Shown here in pieces: positions 10,775 through 19,474 of a stretch of DNA of 64,000 nt (position 1 is the stretch's first letter; the number at the start of each line of letters is the position of its first letter). A program made the position numbers and the translations under genes. Origin of the DNA: Rhizobium tropici CIAT 899 (GTDB lineage Bacteria > Pseudomonadota > Alphaproteobacteria > Rhizobiales > Rhizobiaceae); contig NC_020062.1 of the NCBI RefSeq assembly GCF_000330885.1, forward strand, positions 1,310,374-1,374,373, given 5' to 3'. The notes below the pieces were generated by a model. The model was not told the DNA's origin. It saw only the letters and a list, made by a program, of their open reading frames with translations, and made no database searches.

Positions 10775-11833
10775 TTAACGGTCCGGCACGCCAAAGGGCA
10801 ATGTCCAGCCAGAAGGACCGTTCGCCGGTTTTTCGCGGGTAAGGAAACCAATCGTTTCTGAAGCGACGGTCGAGTGGGAGATGTTTTCCAGTGTCTCACC
10901 CGGCGTGTGGCCGAATTCGGCCTTGAACAGCCGGTAGAAGTACTTCTCGTTCGAGAAACCATGCCTCCAAGCAAGCTCAGCTATGTGGAGCTTTGGTCCG
11001 CTTGGATTTGCCAGCATCTGATAGGCCCTGAGCAAGCGCTTGCGCTGTATCTGCCGCATGATGCCGCCATTGCCCTCGAACAAATGGTAAAGCTTCGCAC
11101 GCGAAACCCCGACATCGCGGCAAATCCGATCGGGCGTCAGGTCGGGTTCGAGCAGATGCGCGTCAAGATACCGCAAGATACGCCCCAGTAACAGTTCGCG
11201 AAGCGGACCGGCTGCTTCCTGCATCGCCTCGGATGCCGACGACACTGCGGCAGTCAAAAGCTGCAGCGTCGATTGCACCACATAGGGGATCTCCACTGGC
11301 TGCAACCTATTGAAATTATTCAGCAGCGAAACGAGATGATCGGTCAGAAGCCGGGCAACGCCTGTTGAGAGGGTATGGCCGTGCAGGAGCGCCGTTCGGT
11401 TCGGCAATAAATCCCTTGGAACGGCAATGGAAATCGTGTTGTCTGCCTCGACTAGGCAGTCGTTAACCTGAGCGGCATCCAATATGAACAAGTCGCCCGC
11501 CCTCTTGACCGATGACGCATCCGCCGATCGAAAGGTAAAGCGGCCGCTCAGAATTGAGGTAAATCGGTAAAAATCATAGCCGTCGGTTCGGATGCGTCGC
11601 TCGGATCTCAGAACTTCGTAAGCCAGGAGCGGGCCTTGGCGAAGCAGCCGTCTGCCGGATAGGATGAGCGGACCGAGCGCCGCGCCGGTGGCCTCCGCAT
11701 CGAACGGACCGGACTCAGGTTCCTGCAGCCTGCAGTCGCAATGATTATCCTTAACCCAAGTGTGAAATCGGTCTTTCTCGGGGAAGTTAAGTGTTGAGAA
11801 ATTATAGATTAAATCAGATGATGTCTGCGCCAT
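10775..11833 (-). CDS. AraC-family transcriptional regulator
   Basis: One-component regulator of 352 residues. Residues 1-230 resemble the AraC-binding-like domain (cupin-type sensing region) found in XylS/FeaR-like proteins. The C-terminal 100 residues hold two helix-turn-helix units: LTPDRICRDVGVSRAKLYHLFEG and IAELAWRHGFSNEKYFYRLFKAEFGHTP, with the typical AraC ending of the second unit. ATG at 11833 is chosen because longer readings to 11893 add unrelated residues. The ligand is unknown. It lies downstream of the valine-catabolism-like genes with a truncated bkd remnant in between, so its target may have been lost or be elsewhere. Confidence 0.88.
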   Translation of the reverse strand: MAQTSSDLIYNFSTLNFPEKDRFHTWVKDNHCDCRLQEPESGPFDAEATGAALGPLILSGRRLLRQGPLLAYEVLRSERRIRTDGYDFYRFTSILSGRFTFRSADASSVKRAGDLFILDAAQVNDCLVEADNTISIAVPRDLLPNRTALLHGHTLSTGVARLLTDHLVSLLNNFNRLQPVEIPYVVQSTLQLLTAAVSSASEAMQEAAGPLRELLLGRILRYLDAHLLEPDLTPDRICRDVGVSRAKLYHLFEGNGGIMRQIQRKRLLRAYQMLANPSGPKLHIAELAWRHGFSNEKYFYRLFKAEFGHTPGETLENISHSTVASETIGFLTREKPANGPSGWTLPFGVPDR

Positions 11834-11998
11834 AACTATAACCCCGGCCCCTCCGGCCCGAGGCATACATAGGCGAACCATAGCTTGTGGCAATAGGTCG
11901 ACTGGACGGAATGAGTGTTTATTTTGGGCCCAGCTCCTGAATTGGAAAACATCAATTCGATGCTATGTGAGACAGTCGGCGAGCCGGGAATTGAAGGC

Positions 11999-12169
11999 TC
12001 AAGCCAATTGAACGCCAGCTTCTGCACAGCAGCGAACCGCCGGGATTGGCGCATGTGGCAGGCGGGTGATCCATAAAGCGCGCGGAACATCGAAGTGGGA
12101 AAAATCCGGTTGGTCGCCGGGACGGAACTCTGGCTCCGGAACGGTCAGTGAGAGCTTGTTCCCAGTCAT
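11999..12169 (-). pseudogene. bkdA1: 5' remnant of 2-oxoisovalerate dehydrogenase E1-alpha gene
   Basis: A 56-codon frame with a good ribosome site (GAGGAGAA before ATG at 12169). Its first 30 residues (LSLTVPEPEFRPGDQPDF and following HFDVPRA) resemble the conserved N-terminus of the branched-chain ketoacid dehydrogenase E1-alpha subunit, in which VPEP, RPG and DFS are characteristic. After that the reading becomes unrelated and stops, whereas the full protein is about 410 residues. The remnant lies on the same strand just after the isobutyryl-CoA dehydrogenase-like gene, as expected for a branched-chain amino-acid catabolic operon that lost its distal part. Recognition is from memory of the family. 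Confidence 0.5.
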
Positions 12170-12274
12170 CGGTTCTCCTCAACGTCCGACAAAATTCGCT
12201 CGGCGCTTTTCCGGAAAGGCCATCTTCCCGATAGAGAATTCCGGTCCCGACGAGGTTGCCGTCCGGTATCCGCA

Positions 12275-13411
12275 TCAATCGAAAATATGACGGGCAATGA
12301 TCAGCCTCATGATCTCGTTGGTGCCTTCCAGGATCTGATGCACACGCAGGTCGCGGACGATCTTCTCGATGCCGTAATCTTCCAGGTAGCCGTAGCCTCC
12401 GTGCAACTGCAGCGCCGCATTGGCCACATCGAAGCTGGTATCCGTCACAAACCGTTTGGCCATGGCACAGAATTTGGATGCATCAGGGGAATTGCCGTCG
12501 AGCTTCCAGGCCGCCTGATACAACAGGGTCCTTGCCGCCTGAAGCTCGGTTTCCATGTCCGCAACCTTGAACTGAAGCGCTTGAAAACTGCTCAATGCGG
12601 CACCGAACGCCCGGCGCTCACGCATATGGGCGATCGCTTTATCGAGGGCGAACTGAGCCCCGCCGAGCGCGCAGGCGGCGATGTTCAATCGTCCGCCGTC
12701 CAGGGCTTTCATCGCATAGCGGAACCCGGCTCCGATCTCGCCAAGCCGATTTTCGGGCGGAACTTGGCAAGCATCAAAATGAACCTGCGCCGTCGGTTGG
12801 GCGCGCCAGCCCATCTTTCGCTCAAAGGCGCCGAAACTCATGCCCTTGCTGCCGCTCGGCACGACGAGTGTTGAGATGCCCTTGGGGCCCTCGCCGCCTG
12901 TCCTGCACATGACGATATAAAGATCGGAATAATTGCCGCCGGAAATGAACGCCTTCGTACCGTCAAGGACATAGTGATCGTCGATGAGGCGCGCGGTCGT
13001 GCGCAACGCTGCGGCATCGGAACCCGAACCGGGCTCGGTCAGGCAGTAGGATGCCACCTTGCGAAAGGCGCAGAGTTCGGGAAGCCATGCCGATCTCATC
13101 GCGTCCGATCCGAACGTATCGATCATCCAGGCGCACATATTGTGGATCGAAACGAAGGCCGCCACTGATGGGCATGCATGCGACAGCGCCTCGAAGATCA
13201 GCACCGCATCCTGTCGGGACAGGCCTGAGCCGCCGAACTCCTCCGAAACGTAAATTCCGCCGAATCCCAAGGCGCCGATCTCTTCCAGCATATCCCTTGG
13301 AATGGTGCCCTCATGTTCCCAGGCCGCGGCGTGCGGCGCGACGCGCTCTGCGGCGAAGGAGGCCGCCAAGTCGAAAATAGCTTGTTGTTCGGCAGTTAGA
13401 GAGAAGTCCAC
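12275..13411 (-). CDS. Acyl-CoA dehydrogenase, isobutyryl-CoA dehydrogenase-like
   Basis: FAD enzyme of 378 residues that introduces a 2,3-double bond into a short branched acyl-CoA. It closely resembles mammalian ACAD8: SIHNMCAWMIDTFG, SYCLTEPGSGSDAA, FISGGNYSDLYIVMCRTGG and LQLHGGYGYLEDY. The catalytic base is expected at Glu in HQILEGTNEIMR near residue 365. Start is GTG at 13411 with GGAG six bases upstream. The gene follows an aldehyde dehydrogenase on the same strand (182-base gap) and precedes the bkdA1 remnant, which fits valine breakdown (isobutyryl-CoA to methacrylyl-CoA). Other short branched substrates cannot be excluded. Confidence 0.88.
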   Translation of the reverse strand: MDFSLTAEQQAIFDLAASFAAERVAPHAAAWEHEGTIPRDMLEEIGALGFGGIYVSEEFGGSGLSRQDAVLIFEALSHACPSVAAFVSIHNMCAWMIDTFGSDAMRSAWLPELCAFRKVASYCLTEPGSGSDAAALRTTARLIDDHYVLDGTKAFISGGNYSDLYIVMCRTGGEGPKGISTLVVPSGSKGMSFGAFERKMGWRAQPTAQVHFDACQVPPENRLGEIGAGFRYAMKALDGGRLNIAACALGGAQFALDKAIAHMRERRAFGAALSSFQALQFKVADMETELQAARTLLYQAAWKLDGNSPDASKFCAMAKRFVTDTSFDVANAALQLHGGYGYLEDYGIEKIVRDLRVHQILEGTNEIMRLIIARHIFD

Positions 13412-13593
13412 GATACGCTCCGCAATTCAGCAGGAATGAAATCGTGCCGAGCATGCATCGCTTCTCGAGCTCTGACAACGGTGAGATCGACGATCTCGTT
13501 GAGGCGAAGGCATTCGACGAAATTGAAAATGTGTAGGCAGCGCTATGCGGAGCAGCTTATCGCCCTCATTCGCACCAATCTGCGCGGTGAAGG

Positions 13594-15090
13594 CTAGTCC
13601 GTCTGTATCCAAACGGCCTTGGTTTCGAGATATTCGTGCAGGTGCTCAACGCCGCCTTCGCGCCCGTAGCCGGACATCTTCATGCCGCCGAATGGCACGG
13701 CGGGGTCGAGCGCATGATACATGTTCACCCAGACCGATCCCGCCTTGATGCGGCGCACCAGCTTGTGCGCCATTCCGAGATTTTGGGTGAAGATGCCAGC
13801 CGCAAGTCCATAGGGCGATGCATTGGCGCGCTCGACGGCTTCCTCGATCGTATCGAAGGGCATCGCTGAAATGACCGGCCCGAAGATCTCCTCGCGGGCG
13901 ATCCTCATCTCGTCCTTGACGTTACCGAATACAGTCGGGGCGATGAAGTTTCCCTTGTCGTAGAGCGCGCCCGAAAGGCGCATGCCGCCCGCGACCAGGG
14001 CCGCGCCTTCGCTCTGCCCGGATGCGATGAAGCTCTCGACGACCTGCGCCTGGCGAGCCGAAATCAGCGGTCCGATATCGGTATCGGCTTCGATCCCGTG
14101 ACCGATCCGCAGCGAGCGGGCAAATTCACCGACCTTGGCAACGAATTCTTCGTGGATCTCGCGCGCCACGAACAAGCGCGAACCGGCGATGCAGATCTGC
14201 CCCGAATGCGCAAAGACCGCCATGGCGGCGACGGGCACGGCCCGGTCTATGTCAGCGTCACGGCAGACAATCACCGGCGACTTGCCGCCGAGCTCGAGCG
14301 AAACCCGTTTCAAGTTGCCGACCGCGGCACGGGCGATCGATTGCCCGGTGGCGGTGGACCCCGTGAAGACGATCTTGTTGACATCGGGATGTTCGGCCAG
14401 CCGGGCGCCGGCGACCGATCCCTTGCCGGTGACGATATTGACCACGCCGTCCGGCACCCCGGCCTCTTGCATGAGTTTGGCGATCAGCAGCGGAGTGAGC
14501 GGCGCATCCTCCGAAGGTTTCAGAACCACGGTGCAGCCTGTCGCCAGCGCCGGGGCGATCTTCCAGATCGATGCTGCGGTGGGCGCGTTCCAGGGGATGA
14601 TCGCACCGACGACCCCGATCGGCTCCCGGCGGGTGAAGGTCACGATCTCGCCGGGTATCGAATTGTCGATCACCTCGCCATGAAGGGCGGTCGCCATGCC
14701 GGCATAAAACCGCAGCATGCCGATGACCCGTCGTTTGTTGGCGAGCGTGCGCATAATTGGCATGCCCATGTTCAGCGTGTCGGAAACCGAGAGGCGTTCC
14801 CAGTTTGCTTCGAACAGGTCGGCAATTTTCAGGAGCAGTGTCTGGCGCTCATAGGGCGAAAACCTGGACCACGGCCCTTCGAGAGCCCGTCGCGCCGCGG
14901 CAACAGCGCGGTCGACATCGGCGGATGCAGCCAACGGAACCGTTGCCAGGACCGCCCCGGTTGCCGGATTATAGGTTTCGCTGACTTCGCCGGATTGGGC
15001 GGCAACCCATTGGCCGCCGATGAACATTGGCCGAAAGCCGCCGTCGTAAAGCTCGGCCGCCATTTGCTTGGCGTCGAAAGTCAATGTCAT
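13594..15090 (-). CDS. NAD(P)-dependent aldehyde dehydrogenase
   Basis: Aldehyde dehydrogenase of 498 residues with the full catalytic set: oxyanion Asn in VGAIIPWNAPT, cofactor Lys in TVVLKPSEDAP, NAD loop VFTGSTATGQ, general base Glu in SLELGGKSPVIV and nucleophile Cys in HSGQICIAGSRLFV. Start is ATG at 15090 with GGGAGG eight bases upstream. The closest groups by eye are betaine-aldehyde / phenylacetaldehyde / (Z)-2-methylbutenal types rather than the CoA-acylating MmsA, because the MmsA signature is absent. It is divergent from an SDR gene (148 bases, holding a TGATA-N5-TATCA repeat at 15120-15134) and upstream of the acyl-CoA dehydrogenase. The substrate aldehyde is unknown. Confidence 0.88.
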   Translation of the reverse strand: MTLTFDAKQMAAELYDGGFRPMFIGGQWVAAQSGEVSETYNPATGAVLATVPLAASADVDRAVAAARRALEGPWSRFSPYERQTLLLKIADLFEANWERLSVSDTLNMGMPIMRTLANKRRVIGMLRFYAGMATALHGEVIDNSIPGEIVTFTRREPIGVVGAIIPWNAPTAASIWKIAPALATGCTVVLKPSEDAPLTPLLIAKLMQEAGVPDGVVNIVTGKGSVAGARLAEHPDVNKIVFTGSTATGQSIARAAVGNLKRVSLELGGKSPVIVCRDADIDRAVPVAAMAVFAHSGQICIAGSRLFVAREIHEEFVAKVGEFARSLRIGHGIEADTDIGPLISARQAQVVESFIASGQSEGAALVAGGMRLSGALYDKGNFIAPTVFGNVKDEMRIAREEIFGPVISAMPFDTIEEAVERANASPYGLAAGIFTQNLGMAHKLVRRIKAGSVWVNMYHALDPAVPFGGMKMSGYGREGGVEHLHEYLETKAVWIQTD

Positions 15091-15238
15091 GGCGCGGCCT
15101 CCCGGCTTCATTCCGTCGTTGATATTCACTATCAGACGGCCACAATACAAATAAAGAAAGCTAAAAAGGCGTTCAGATAAATCGGACTGTGAAATCGCTC
15201 CGAGTTATCCGATGCTGGAGCAAATGGAGGAGCTTGAC

Positions 15239-15985
15239 ATGCGTCTTACGGGAAAAGTGGCGATCGTCACGGGTGGGGGGTCGGGTTTCGGCGAAGGGAT
15301 CGTCCGGAAATTCGTCGAGGAAGGTGCGCGGGTCGTGCTCGTCGATCGTGACCTTACGGCGGCAGAGCGGGTGGCAACGCAGCACGAAGGGTCGGTCGCA
15401 CCGCTTGCCGGTGATGTCGCCACGCTCGACAGCCTCGCTGCCGCAAGGGATCTTGCGCTGGAGCGGTTCGGCGGTCTGCATATCCTCGTCAACAATGCCG
15501 GTGTCGGACAGCCGCCAATGCCGATGGAGGATATGGATGAAGGCCTGTTCGAGCGCATCTTCAATGTCAACATCCGCTCGATCTACAATGGTGCGCGCGC
15601 GGTGCTGCCGCATTTCAAGGCCGAGCGGCATGGCGCCATTTTGAACATTGCCTCGACCGGTGGCGTCTCCCCTCGCCCCAATCTCACCTGGTACAATGCC
15701 TCGAAAGGATGGGGCATAGCCGCTACCCGCGCGATGGCCGTGGAGCTTGCTCCCTTCGGAATTCGCGTCAACGCCATCAATCCCGTCGCCGGCGATACGC
15801 CACTGCTCTCGACCTTCATCGGCTCCGACAGCGACGAAAGCCGGGCACGGATCGTCGCCACCATTCCGATCGGACGGCTTTCGACGCCCGCGGATATGGG
15901 CAACGCCGCCGCTTTCCTCTGCTCGGACGAGGCGAGCATGATCACCGGCGTCGATCTCAACGTCGATGGCGGCAAGTGTATCTGA
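15239..15985 (+). CDS. Short-chain dehydrogenase/reductase (SDR)
   Basis: Classical SDR of 248 residues. The NAD(P) loop is TGGGSGFGEGI (Phe in place of the usual Ile), then DVATL for adenine contact, NNAGVG, catalytic Ser in NIASTGG and Tyr/Lys in YNASKGWG. The C-terminus ITGVDLNVDGGKCI is family-typical. An acidic residue after beta-2 (VLVDRD) favours NAD. Start is ATG at 15239, eight bases after GGAGG. It is divergent from the aldehyde dehydrogenase and 163 bases ahead of a phosphoglycerate-dehydrogenase-like gene, so an alcohol-to-aldehyde-to-acid sequence with the divergent enzyme is possible but unproven. Confidence 0.88.
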   Translation: MRLTGKVAIVTGGGSGFGEGIVRKFVEEGARVVLVDRDLTAAERVATQHEGSVAPLAGDVATLDSLAAARDLALERFGGLHILVNNAGVGQPPMPMEDMDEGLFERIFNVNIRSIYNGARAVLPHFKAERHGAILNIASTGGVSPRPNLTWYNASKGWGIAATRAMAVELAPFGIRVNAINPVAGDTPLLSTFIGSDSDESRARIVATIPIGRLSTPADMGNAAAFLCSDEASMITGVDLNVDGGKCI

Positions 15986-16148
15986 AGAGGCGGGCAAGCC
16001 CATCACCATGGTGACTTGCTGGAACCAAGGCTCCTTCCGCCGAGCGAATTGAGTTTGTTCTTGCGCTGTCCCTTGGATGGTCTAAGTCATGTGGTCGTGG
16101 CGGCGAGCGACGTCAGCCTAATCGAATTCGACTATCGAAGGTAATTCA

Positions 16149-17387
16149 ATGAGCGGACAACTTTCTCTTCCCCGTGATCGGATTTCAGTCCTTCTGCTGG
16201 AAGGGATCAGTGAGAGCGCGGTGGACTATTTTACTTCATCGGGCTACGTCAATCTCACGCATTTGCCGAAGGCTCTCGACGACAAGGATCTCAAGAGCCA
16301 TATCGCCGAAGCACATATCATCGGCATTCGTTCCCGCACGCAGCTGACGGAAGAGATTTTCAGCGCCGCCAAGAAGCTCATGGCGGTCGGCTGCTTTTCC
16401 GTGGGGACGAATCAGGTCGATCTGGATGCGGCTCGCCGGCGCGGGATACCCGTGTTCAACGCTCCCTATTCAAATACGCGCTCGGTCGCCGAACTCGTCA
16501 TCGGTGAAATCATCATGCTGACCAGGCGGATCTTCCCGCGTTCGACTTCCGCTCATGCGGGCGGATGGGACAAATCCGCCGAAGGCAGTCGCGAGACGCG
16601 TGGGAAAACGCTTGGCATCGTCGGCTACGGCAATATCGGCTCGCAGCTGAGCGTCCTTGCCGAAAGCATGGGTATGAACGTTCGCTATTTCGATCCGTCG
16701 GACAAGCTTCGCCACGGCAATTCAGAATCCATGGCTTCGCTCGGCGAGCTGCTGGAAATCTCGGATTTCGTGACGATGCATGTTCCCGAAACCAGCGCGA
16801 CCCAGAACATGATCACCGAGGCCGAGCTGCACAGAATGAAGAAGGGCGCCTTCTTCATCAACAATTCCCGCGGCACCGTGGTCGATCTTGATGCGCTTGC
16901 GAAGGTTTTGAAAGAGGGACATCTCGCAGGCGCAGCCGTCGACGTGTTCCCGAAGGAGCCGGCGTCGAACAAGGAGCGCTTCGAAACGCCGCTGCAAGGG
17001 CTGGATAATGTGATTCTGACGCCGCATATCGGCGGATCGACCGAAGAAGCCCAGGAGCGGATCGGAAGGGAAGTTTCCAGGAAGCTTGTGGAATATTCCG
17101 ATATCGGCTCGACGCTTGGTGCGGTCAATTTCCCGCAGGTTCAATTGCCGCCACGTCCAAACGGCACGCGTTTCATCCATGTTCACGAAAATCGCCCGGG
17201 TATCCTCAACAGCCTGAATACGATCTTTTCATCGCGCGGGTTGAACATCGTCGGCGAATTCCTGCAGACCCACGGCGACACGGGCTACGTGGTCATTGAA
17301 GTGGAAGGCGTTGGCCAAACGGCGAATGAAATACTCGACACGCTCCGGCAGATCCCAGGAACGATAAGAGCTCGATTGGTTTACTGA
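16149..17387 (+). CDS. serA: D-3-phosphoglycerate dehydrogenase (E. coli type, with ACT domain)
   Basis: First enzyme of serine synthesis, oxidising 3-phosphoglycerate with NAD. 412 residues, the length of E. coli SerA rather than the longer type. Rossmann loop VGYGNIGSQL lies near residue 158, the substrate/NAD Arg in NNSRGTVVD near 240, catalytic Glu in DVFPKEP and His in LTPHIGGST near 292. The C-terminal ACT domain (about 335-412) starts FIHVHENRPGILN and ends IPGTIRARLVY, nearly as in E. coli, where it gives serine feedback inhibition. GAAGG lies nine bases before the ATG. It stands alone on its transcript or follows the SDR; in an accessory region it may be a second copy. Confidence 0.9.
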   Translation: MSGQLSLPRDRISVLLLEGISESAVDYFTSSGYVNLTHLPKALDDKDLKSHIAEAHIIGIRSRTQLTEEIFSAAKKLMAVGCFSVGTNQVDLDAARRRGIPVFNAPYSNTRSVAELVIGEIIMLTRRIFPRSTSAHAGGWDKSAEGSRETRGKTLGIVGYGNIGSQLSVLAESMGMNVRYFDPSDKLRHGNSESMASLGELLEISDFVTMHVPETSATQNMITEAELHRMKKGAFFINNSRGTVVDLDALAKVLKEGHLAGAAVDVFPKEPASNKERFETPLQGLDNVILTPHIGGSTEEAQERIGREVSRKLVEYSDIGSTLGAVNFPQVQLPPRPNGTRFIHVHENRPGILNSLNTIFSSRGLNIVGEFLQTHGDTGYVVIEVEGVGQTANEILDTLRQIPGTIRARLVY

Positions 17388-17529
17388 CGCCTTTTATTGA
17401 CACCGATGAGCGATTGGCATTCTCCAGCCATACCTCGCTTGATCGCCAGATGACGCCGCTAACTGCCTTAGCCCACACGCTGTGCGAGCATAGGCAGGCG
17501 ACGCCATGGGACTTGAACAGCTCGTCTTG

Positions 17530-17620
17530 ACAAAGCTGCACTTTTCAATACATCCATTGCGTTCATTTGTATAGGCTATACAACGCAAGCGAGGAATTTT
17601 AATGAAAAGTGCAGCTTTGT
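17530..17620. repeat. 18-bp perfect inverted repeat spanning a start codon
   Basis: Left arm 17530-17547 (ACAAAGCTGCACTTTTCA) is the exact reverse complement of right arm 17603-17620, which covers the last two bases of the start codon and the next five codons of the secreted-protein gene at 17602. The 55-base loop holds the ribosome site (GAGG) and a second palindrome at 17567. A TTGACA-like -35 element at 17527-17532 overlaps the left arm. It could form a stem in RNA or DNA that masks the start. Confidence 0.6.
17567..17583. promoter_or_regulatory. Palindromic operator-like site
   Basis: TTGTATAG-G-CTATACAA is a perfect 17-base palindrome 19 bases before the start codon at 17602, next to a TTGCG...CGCAA pair. 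The TTGTAT/ATACAA core resembles GntR/FadR-type sites. The cognate regulator is not identifiable here. Confidence 0.45.
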
Positions 17621-18060
17621 TCGCCACCGCATTCATCGGTGCCCTCATCACAGGCGCTGCCTCACAAGCAGGCGAACCTTCCGGTAAGGGATCTTTCGAG
17701 ATGCTGGTCGCGCCGGAGCAGGTTTTCAATTTGAAAGCAAAGGCTTGGAAACCGGTCCCAAACGAAGATAGTTTTGCGCTGACGCATGATGGCGAATTCT
17801 ATCTCACCGTCGCAAAACGCAAAGACGGTATGCTGATGTTGCTTGTACGCCAGCCCAGCACCGAAAAGCAGGGGCAGCCCTTCTACGCGGGATATTATCT
17901 TAAATGCGGAGTGATGGTTGATGTGCCGGTCTTCCCGCAAAATGCGGCTGAGCTGAAGAGCGAGCTCGCAAATCCGCAAGCAGATAGTGAGGAAGCTCGA
18001 ATCGGGTTTGGCCCAGGCACCGGCATGCATGACCTTTACACTCTCGTTTGCCGGTCTTGA
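17602..18060 (+). CDS. Secreted protein of unknown function
   Basis: 152-residue protein with a clear signal peptide (KSAALFATAFIGALITGAAS, cut near AGE). The mature chain is about 125 residues with two cysteines, in YYLKCG near residue 103 and in the last residues (LVCRS), which may form a disulphide. The pattern of beta strands (FYLTVAKRKDGMLMLLVRQ) suggests a small beta-sandwich. I do not recognise the family. GAGG lies about eight bases before the ATG. The start codon and first codons lie in a perfect 18-base inverted repeat, and an operator-like palindrome sits just upstream, so expression is probably controlled. Convergent with the following SDR. Confidence 0.75.
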   Translation: MKSAALFATAFIGALITGAASQAGEPSGKGSFEMLVAPEQVFNLKAKAWKPVPNEDSFALTHDGEFYLTVAKRKDGMLMLLVRQPSTEKQGQPFYAGYYLKCGVMVDVPVFPQNAAELKSELANPQADSEEARIGFGPGTGMHDLYTLVCRS

Positions 18061-18108
18061 GAGCCTTTGCAGGACTGCCGCGACATCGGCGGTCCTGGCC
18101 TCTGCCAT

Positions 18109-18885
18109 TTAGCGCAGCAGACCCTGCCCCCCGTCGACCCAGATGGGCGAGCCGGTTATGTGACGGGCCTTGTCGGACGCCAGGAAAGCGATCACATCGG
18201 CTACATCTTCGCTTCGGCCCGGCCGACCACCGGTAATCGGCACCTGGCCCTCGGGCCAGATGACGGGGATCGATGTTTCGTCGCGTTTGCGCAGACTGGT
18301 ATTCGCGTCGATATTGGTTTCGATTTCACCGGGACAGACCGCGTTGATGCGTATGTGATGCCGGGCCAGTTCGAGAGCCAGCTGCTGCACCATGGCGACC
18401 TGCCCTGCTTTGGTGGCGGTATAGGCCGTCGCGCCGGGAGTCGTGAAGGTCCTGGTTCCATTGATGGAGGAGACGACGATGATCGAGCCGCCGCCCGTGC
18501 GCTTCAGCTCCGGCACCGTTGCGCGGATGGTCAGGAAAGTCCCGGTCAGATTGATCGAAATTGTGTCATTCCATTCCGACAGGCTCAGATCGTCGATGGG
18601 CGCCCAGACTCCGTTGATGCCGGCATTGGCAACGACGACATCCAGCCGGCCGAAACGCGCGACAAGCTCTTTCACGGCTGCCGATATCTGATGTTCATCC
18701 GAAATGTCGGCGAGGAGGATGGCCGCCTCCCCGCCCCTGGCGGAAATCTCATCGGATGTGGAGGAAATCTCTTCCTTCGTGCGTCCCAGCACACCAATTG
18801 CAAAACCATCCTCCGCAAGCGCCAATGCGGTCGCTCTTCCAATCCCCGAGCCAGCTCCGGTGACGAGGGCGACGGCAGAACTCAT
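18109..18885 (-). CDS. Short-chain dehydrogenase/reductase (SDR)
   Basis: Classical SDR of 258 residues: cofactor loop TGAGSGIGRA, DISDE, NAGINGVW, catalytic Ser in VVSSING and YTATKAGQ for Tyr/Lys, ending ITGSPIWVDGGQG. A residue pattern GRTKEE after beta-2 suggests NADP preference. Start is ATG at 18885 with GGAGG ten bases upstream; a longer frame to 19065 lacks support. A loop after CPGEIETNI (about residues 190-215) is longer than usual. It is convergent with the secreted protein and divergent from the chemoreceptor over a 589-base gap. Substrate unknown. Confidence 0.86.
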   Translation of the reverse strand: MSSAVALVTGAGSGIGRATALALAEDGFAIGVLGRTKEEISSTSDEISARGGEAAILLADISDEHQISAAVKELVARFGRLDVVVANAGINGVWAPIDDLSLSEWNDTISINLTGTFLTIRATVPELKRTGGGSIIVVSSINGTRTFTTPGATAYTATKAGQVAMVQQLALELARHHIRINAVCPGEIETNIDANTSLRKRDETSIPVIWPEGQVPITGGRPGRSEDVADVIAFLASDKARHITGSPIWVDGGQGLLR

Positions 18886-19474
18886 TGACGAACCTCCAGC
18901 TGCTCTGGCGTTGACGACGAGGAACGGGAGCACCGGAGAGTGAACCTTTGCGCTCACATCGGCTCTCGTCATTGAGCTATTCGAAACTCGTGGATATGGG
19001 AAATGTTCCGGAATAAATGCATTCCCCACGGCAGCAGCCGCGCCCGCAACTTCCGACACCCGCACTGTCCTTTAGGCATATTGAGGGATGTCGGCTTCAG
19101 AACATCTGACACTGTGGCGAAGCTCGACGAGTGTTTTTGACACGCAAAGTGCATCCGGAATTTAGTTAGGCATTCCATCTCGCAATTTTCCAATCGAGAG
19201 CAGCCGGAAACAAAGCAGAGACACAACTAAGGGGTCATTTAGAATTATATATTCTATATCTATGGAGGTATTTTTCGTTCAACTGGACCAATATCGAACA
19301 GGATTAACCGTTTTGTCAGCTTGGTTATAGATTTTGAAAGAACAGCGCCAAGATGCGACGAGCAGGATGCTCCCTCTCTGTAATGCCCCCATTATCCAGA
19401 GCAGGTCATCGCTGGCACTTGCCCCTATTCAATCGTCCTAGCGGTTGCCGACCCTTTCGAGAGCGAAACAAGCC
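18886..19474. other. Long divergent intergenic region, AT-rich in part
   Basis: No gene seen. The segment 19220-19280 is clearly AT-rich (ATATATTCTATATC) and likely carries a promoter for the chemoreceptor. No convincing sigma-54 element or operator palindrome found. Confidence 0.45.

Noticed and set aside
17530..17620. Inverted repeat considered as a terminator for serA
   Set aside because: The arm covers the next gene's start codon, the loop is 55 bases and no T run follows.
19340..19474. Possible sigma-54 promoter before the chemoreceptor (TGGCACTTGCCC)
   Set aside because: Spacing between the GG and GC elements does not match the -24/-12 consensus.
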